Shown piece by piece: positions 23,583 through 27,959 of a stretch of DNA of 27,959 bases. A program made the translations under genes and the position numbers. Numbering within the stretch: position 1 is the stretch's first letter; every line of letters begins with the position of its first letter. Source of the stretch: Candidatus Poribacteria bacterium (GTDB taxonomy: Bacteria > Poribacteria > WGA-4E > WGA-3G). The notes under the pieces are model-generated. The model was not told where the DNA came from. It saw only the letters and a program-made list of their open reading frames with translations, and did no database searches. Location of the stretch: assembly GCA_009845505.1 (NCBI GenBank), contig VXZL01000165.1:1-27959 (forward strand). Direction: 5' to 3'.

Positions 23583-24845
23583 TCAGATATCAGATCGAAG
23601 TGCATCAATTGGTGAGAGTCGAGAGGCACGCATCGCAGGATAAAGTCCAAAGCCAACACCTATCACCGTGGAAAGGCATACCGAAATCAGTATCCACGGC
23701 AGAGATAGCACTACTGGCCACTTCGGTACAATAGGGACAAGTTTCACTGCCAACGCTGCCATTCCGTGTGCTGAGAGATGACCTAAACCGATGCCGAGAA
23801 TCCCACCGCAAACACATAAACTAATCGATTCAGTGAGAAACTGCCAGAAAATGTCTCGTCGTCTGGCACCGACTGATTTTCGTAGACCGATCTCACGTGT
23901 TTTTTCACCGACCGAGACGAGACAGATGTTCATGATGCTAATGCCGCTGACAAATAACGAAAAACTTGCGATGCCGCCCAAGGCGATTTTTATCACGCTT
24001 TCAATGTGGTTGAGTCGATGCAAGCTGCGTCGGGGTATCCAATAACCGACAAAATCATCAGTGCCTCTGTGTCTTTTACGCAGCACTTCCCGAACAGATT
24101 CGATAACATTATCAATCTCTGCTTCTTCTTCAAAAAAGATGACCATTCTTTCAATATAACGTCTTCCAGAGAGCCTTTGCTGGTGGGTTGTCAGCGGGAC
24201 ACAGACGATGTCATCCAGGGACCCGTATCTGTGGAGACTTCTACCCTTAGGTGCCATGATACCGACAACACGACACCGAACAGGTGGCTGCCGCCGTAAC
24301 TTAATTTTCACTTCATGTCCTAAAGCGGATCCCTGTCCAAAGAGGTCTATAGCAGCTTCGGCACCGAGGACACACACTTGTGCTGCAGTATTGATATCGT
24401 TTTGAGAGAAAAAACGCCCTTGCTGGATTTGCCATCGCAGTCCACGATCATAATCTGCTGTTACACCCTCCACAGGCAGGTGGACTTTACTTCCCTGTCT
24501 ATTGGTAAGCGTTCCATAATATCTATCGTTTTTTGGCAAAACGAAGGTGACATCTGGGCATTCTGCTTCAATAGCGTGTACATCTTCAAATTTATAACGC
24601 TCGGTTGTATACCGTAAAATACGACTGCGTCTCCAAATAGCGAAGCGAGTCCAGAATTGTATTTGGTTAACTCCACCGAATTTATCAATATCTTCCGCGA
24701 TAATTTGTTTCGCACCGTCCCCGATCGCTATCATGCATAACACACTGGCAGTTCCGATGAGGATACCGAGTATAGACAACACCGCGCGGAGTCTATTTTG
24801 TAGAATATGGATGATACCTGCAGCAATTGCATCATGGAACTTCAT
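23583..24845 (-). CDS. MacB/FtsX-type ABC transporter permease
   Basis: This 420-aa inner-membrane protein has one N-terminal membrane helix (about 18-42, AVLSILGILIGTASVLCMIAIG), a large periplasmic MacB_PCD domain (about 45-275), and three C-terminal helices of the FtsX domain (about 285-310, 340-370, 380-405). The loop between the first two C-terminal helices has the hallmark EKTREIGLRKSVGAR. In the MacB family this subunit works with an ATPase to move substrates by mechanotransmission in the periplasm. No ATPase gene lies nearby. The start overlaps the upstream glycosyltransferase gene by 14 nt, with no ribosome site of its own, so translation is coupled. The charged RRSRILRYTT segment in the periplasmic domain is unusual. 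Confidence 0.9.
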   Translation of the reverse strand: MKFHDAIAAGIIHILQNRLRAVLSILGILIGTASVLCMIAIGDGAKQIIAEDIDKFGGVNQIQFWTRFAIWRRSRILRYTTERYKFEDVHAIEAECPDVTFVLPKNDRYYGTLTNRQGSKVHLPVEGVTADYDRGLRWQIQQGRFFSQNDINTAAQVCVLGAEAAIDLFGQGSALGHEVKIKLRRQPPVRCRVVGIMAPKGRSLHRYGSLDDIVCVPLTTHQQRLSGRRYIERMVIFFEEEAEIDNVIESVREVLRKRHRGTDDFVGYWIPRRSLHRLNHIESVIKIALGGIASFSLFVSGISIMNICLVSVGEKTREIGLRKSVGARRRDIFWQFLTESISLCVCGGILGIGLGHLSAHGMAALAVKLVPIVPKWPVVLSLPWILISVCLSTVIGVGFGLYPAMRASRLSPIDALRSDI

Positions 24846-26322
24846 GAGAATAAATACTCCGTTTATCGGTTAGGCTAGTGAATACGAGCGGAAGGGACCA
24901 CTCGCGGAATGACACAAGATATGGAATCCCTCCAGTTATTCGTACCTGCCCTGCTTTTTCTTGCCATTCATCTGGATTGCTGAGTGGATGTGCTGTTTTC
25001 GACATAAGGAACATAAGGCGTAAATGCTCATCTGTATTTCGGAGCTCGTCGGCATCAAGTTCTACAAGGAGAACTGCATTTTGAGGGAGCTTCGTTTCAG
25101 CATAAGTCGCAATCTCTGCCAATGTTTTTGTACTTCTGTTGCGGGATGTAATTTGCCATGCGCCGATTATAGTGTGAACACCGAGGATAAATAGACTTGT
25201 GATTGTAATAATTGTACTAACTCGAAAAATTAACGCTTTGCGTCCTTGCATCCATAACAAGCATCTATTTACCGCCTCACCAAAGAGTAGGAGGAAGGCT
25301 GGCATGCCGATGAGCGTTGCTGAGGGCGTTTTTGTTGCCGCCAAGAGATGCGGAATGAGCACGCCAAAACCCCAGGCATAGGTGAGTGTCAATCCGATGT
25401 TCTCTTCGGAAAACAATTTCCAAAATAAGACCAGTGTTGCTAAACATACTGGAATATAAAAGATGCCGTAAAGCCTAGGACCGTAAACCAAGATGACCTT
25501 GTGCCAGGGCCCAGCCCAATTCTCAATGTCTGTTGTTAGATGAAGCCATGTGTATAAATGTTCGTGTCGAAATTCAACAGGGAACTGAATTGCTGTCCAA
25601 AGCGTCCACGGTAGTGCTGTTAGCAGAAATACACCTGTTAATCCAAGTACGTGTCTCCCTCGAATATGGATCTCCGTTTGCTTCGCCATTCCAAGCGCGG
25701 GAGCAATCCACGCTGTCACGACTAAGCCTGTTACAATCAAAGCGAGATACGATTTGCTGAGAAAAGCACATCCCTGTCCAAATCCCGCCAAAGCGAGTTC
25801 CGCCCATTTTCTTGTGCGTAATGCTCGCACGAAAAAATAGATCGCAAATTCTGTCCAAAATAAAAGAGAGATGTCAATAGCATCACTGAATTGATAGCCG
25901 TGTATTAGCCGCATCAAAAACGGAGAGAACGCTTGAATTGTAGCGGCGATAAAACCTGCCTGCCGACTCAAGAGTTCCTTACCGATGAGATATGTCAACC
26001 ACACCGCGAGCGTGCTTAAAATCACAGATGGCAATCGTAGTGCCCAAGTATTAACCCCGAACAACCAATAAGAGCATGCGATCTGCCATAACCCGAGAAT
26101 CGGTTTATGCAACCACACGTGGTTGGCACCCCAATCAAAGGCGAAGGTTGGCAGATAAGGAGTGTCAATCAGCGTGGGTTTGAACGGGTGATTGAGAAGA
26201 TTTTTCGCAACGAGTGCGTGACAACATTCATCCGCTGAACCGAGAGACGCGTGTCCAAGATGGCGGAACTTCAGTAAACTTGAGGACAGAATTACCATGA
26301 GAAGCAGCAGGTTGTAGCGCAT
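24832..26322 (-). CDS. GT39/ArnT-like polytopic membrane glycosyltransferase
   Basis: This 496-aa inner-membrane protein has about 11-12 helices and resembles the PMT/ArnT (GT39/GT83) superfamily of lipid-linked-sugar transferases. The first periplasmic loop carries the acidic pair D31-E32 in SADECCHA, the likely catalytic site. It is followed by HKPILGLWQ and WALRLPSVILS, which match the family's conserved HKPPL..W and R.P motifs, and by GQGCAFLSKSYLAL after helix 5. The C-terminal soluble tail (about 400-496) is probably periplasmic. Likely role: moving a sugar from a polyprenyl-phosphate carrier onto a lipid or protein. The gene overlaps the MacB-type permease by 14 nt; the Shine-Dalgarno is weak. 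Confidence 0.85.
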   Translation of the reverse strand: MRYNLLLLMVILSSSLLKFRHLGHASLGSADECCHALVAKNLLNHPFKPTLIDTPYLPTFAFDWGANHVWLHKPILGLWQIACSYWLFGVNTWALRLPSVILSTLAVWLTYLIGKELLSRQAGFIAATIQAFSPFLMRLIHGYQFSDAIDISLLFWTEFAIYFFVRALRTRKWAELALAGFGQGCAFLSKSYLALIVTGLVVTAWIAPALGMAKQTEIHIRGRHVLGLTGVFLLTALPWTLWTAIQFPVEFRHEHLYTWLHLTTDIENWAGPWHKVILVYGPRLYGIFYIPVCLATLVLFWKLFSEENIGLTLTYAWGFGVLIPHLLAATKTPSATLIGMPAFLLLFGEAVNRCLLWMQGRKALIFRVSTIITITSLFILGVHTIIGAWQITSRNRSTKTLAEIATYAETKLPQNAVLLVELDADELRNTDEHLRLMFLMSKTAHPLSNPDEWQEKAGQVRITGGIPYLVSFREWSLPLVFTSLTDKRSIYSHEVP

Positions 26323-26377
26323 TTGTTTCTTGTTGAATCAATAGGAAATGAGTTGATAGATAGTTGTGTTGCATATC

Positions 26378-27928
26378 CTATAGGTAGGGTGTTATGTCCC
26401 ATAATAGAATAGTACCGTCAAAGCTTCCGCTTGCAAGCAGATGTCCATCAGGTGAAAAAGCAACAGATTCCACATCACTCTTATGGCCCGAAAATTCAAC
26501 GACGAGTTTTCCGGTTTCCACATCCCAAATTTGAATCCTATGTTCTGGCCATGTGCCTCCGATGGCGAGTCGCGTGCCATCTGGTGAAAACATGAAAGAT
26601 TCAATCTGCACTGTGTCCAGGGTAAAAACAGTCTTCCATGTTTGCGTACACCATAGGATAACGGTTTCCCTTGTGCTTGTGGCAAGATGTGCTCCGTTTG
26701 GAGAAAATCTAACTCGGTTGATGACATCAAAGTGATTCAGTGTGGCAATATTTCTACTTGTGCTGATATCCCAGACTTTGGCAGTTGTATCAATAGCATT
26801 GTTTCGGGAGTAGAAATACTGAACTGTACCATCTGCTCTTGAACGAAACCTATATAACCCTCTAGGATTAAGTGTACTCCTGTCCTCATCCTTTTGGTAT
26901 TCCCAGTTGCGCCCACCACCACTGACCAGAAGGTTCCCATCTGGTGAAAACGCGAGATCATTAATTTCCCCTGTATGTCCCTCAAGGATGCAAACCGGTT
27001 TTTGGGTGCCTACGTGCCAAAGCGTGACTCTTTTATCCCAACCTCCAGTTGCGAAAAGGTGTCCATCCGGCGAGACTGCAGCAGAAATAATAGGCGTTTT
27101 TGAGGTAAAATTTGTAAGTGTGTCCTCGCTCCATAATCTAACTATGTCATATTCGTCAGTATTCAAAAAACTGATCACCATGTAACGCCCATCAGTTGAA
27201 TAGGATAATGTTCGGCTTCGAAATATGGAAATCCATTCACCATGCCCGGTGACTCTTTCAAGCATCGATATCTTTTTCGATGTCTCCATTTCCCACAAAG
27301 TCAAGGAGTTGGCATTATTAAGACCTGCTAAGTGTTCTCCATGATATGAAAAAGCGACGAGCCATCCCTTGTCCTCCTTTGTATGGCTTGACAGGATTTT
27401 GCTGAGGTTTATATCTTTTGGCTTTTTTTCATGGACAGTCCAATTCTCAGGAGGTGCCTCTTGTATTGTCCTTGGAACCTTTGTGCCATCATCAGCACGC
27501 AATATGTTGACAACTCCATCTGATGAAGTCGTTGCCAAGTACTTATTATTTTTAGAGAAGCGAATGGAGTTAACTTGTTTTTCATGGGTAATACACCAAA
27601 TGTTTTTTTCAGTATCAAGATCCCATAGTGTTATTCTACCATCCCAGTCTGCTAAAGCAATTCGGCTACAGTCGGGTGAAAAAGTTATAGTGCTGAGAAT
27701 GCCCGTGCCTTTGATGCCAATCAACGCTACAAAGTCGTTGCTGTCAGTGTTATAAATCCACGCCCCGATTCGTGATGCTACAGCAATCAGATGTCCATCC
27801 GGTGACATTGTGACATCGCAACTTCCACCTTTTCCAAAACGGGCAACTGCTTTAGGGGGTAGATAAATTGTGTTTTCTATAGAATAGTTGGTGGTAAAAT
27901 CTTTAACAGATTGATTATAAATTTGCAT
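26378..27928 (-). CDS. WD40 repeat protein
   Basis: This 516-aa protein has no signal peptide or membrane helix, so it is probably cytoplasmic. I count about ten WD40-type units from the recurring core F-S-P-D-G-x-x-h-A followed by a strand ending in W-D or a variant; the best units are at the C-terminus (AFSPDGHLLASGSFDGTILLWD). That would make one seven-bladed propeller plus part of another, or a single larger one. Two units hold inserts: a charged loop (EKKPKDINLSKILSSHTKED) and a longer insert rich in R/D (about 335-375). The start ATG has GGAAAA 9 nt upstream. WD40 propellers are protein-binding scaffolds; the partner is unknown and no effector domain is fused. Confidence 0.9.
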   Translation of the reverse strand: MQIYNQSVKDFTTNYSIENTIYLPPKAVARFGKGGSCDVTMSPDGHLIAVASRIGAWIYNTDSNDFVALIGIKGTGILSTITFSPDCSRIALADWDGRITLWDLDTEKNIWCITHEKQVNSIRFSKNNKYLATTSSDGVVNILRADDGTKVPRTIQEAPPENWTVHEKKPKDINLSKILSSHTKEDKGWLVAFSYHGEHLAGLNNANSLTLWEMETSKKISMLERVTGHGEWISIFRSRTLSYSTDGRYMVISFLNTDEYDIVRLWSEDTLTNFTSKTPIISAAVSPDGHLFATGGWDKRVTLWHVGTQKPVCILEGHTGEINDLAFSPDGNLLVSGGGRNWEYQKDEDRSTLNPRGLYRFRSRADGTVQYFYSRNNAIDTTAKVWDISTSRNIATLNHFDVINRVRFSPNGAHLATSTRETVILWCTQTWKTVFTLDTVQIESFMFSPDGTRLAIGGTWPEHRIQIWDVETGKLVVEFSGHKSDVESVAFSPDGHLLASGSFDGTILLWDITPYL

Positions 27929-27959
27929 CGTACTATTTTCCAGTTGAGTTGTTAGTAAG

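Overview
The window reads as a chromosomal piece of an uncultured Gram-negative bacterium. The evidence is several lipoprotein signal peptides, an outer-membrane beta-barrel protein, a periplasmic c-type cytochrome and cell-wall hydrolases. Its gene content (enolase-superfamily sugar-acid dehydratases, phytanoyl-CoA-dioxygenase-like proteins, many Gfo/Idh/MocA oxidoreductases, DUF1080-like and WD40 proteins) together with moderate GC resembles marine or sponge-associated lineages such as Candidatus Poribacteria. That placement is inference; no phylogenetic marker was tested.

Layout. 85-3130 (+): an ABC exporter with an unusual N-terminal PH-like/zinc-ribbon extension, followed by its DUF1854 partner. 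3408-5302 (+): an enolase-superfamily dehydratase and a PhyH-type dioxygenase. 5299 to about 6690: an IS200/IS605-type element carrying only an intact tnpB (-); its right end supplies the phyH stop codon, and tnpB has its own promoter and a strongly structured leader. 6897-9246 (+): a coiled-coil protein, a repeat-built membrane protein and a FAD oxidoreductase. 9341-11446 (-): an orphan-looking DNA methyltransferase and a branched-chain-amino-acid-type substrate-binding lipoprotein. 11653-13853 (+): an oxidoreductase/enolase-family pair. 13869-18538 (-): two more Gfo/Idh/MocA oxidoreductases, a beta-barrel/lytic-transglycosylase fusion and a LysM-M23 endopeptidase. 18631-20253 (-): a lipoprotein with an elaborate inverted-repeat leader and a di-haem cytochrome c. 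20326-20460: a MITE-like element with terminal inverted repeats and a 7-bp target duplication. 20508-22641 (-): hpt, tilS and a CAU-anticodon tRNA. 22738-27928 (-): a DUF1080-like secreted protein, a MacB-type permease overlapping a GT39-like membrane glycosyltransferase, and a WD40 protein.

How the genes work together. The enolase-family dehydratases, Gfo/Idh/MocA dehydrogenases and PhyH dioxygenase look like scattered modules for oxidising and dehydrating sugars or sugar acids. The LysM-M23 gene and the transglycosylase fusion overlap and probably act together on peptidoglycan. The tRNA, tilS and hpt are probably one transcription unit driven by the strong tRNA promoter. The most unusual signals are non-coding: the tnpB leader with crossing helices, the lipoprotein leader whose long inverted repeat buries the Shine-Dalgarno, and the small MITE next to the cytochrome promoter. 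No CRISPR array, rRNA or phage structural gene was seen.
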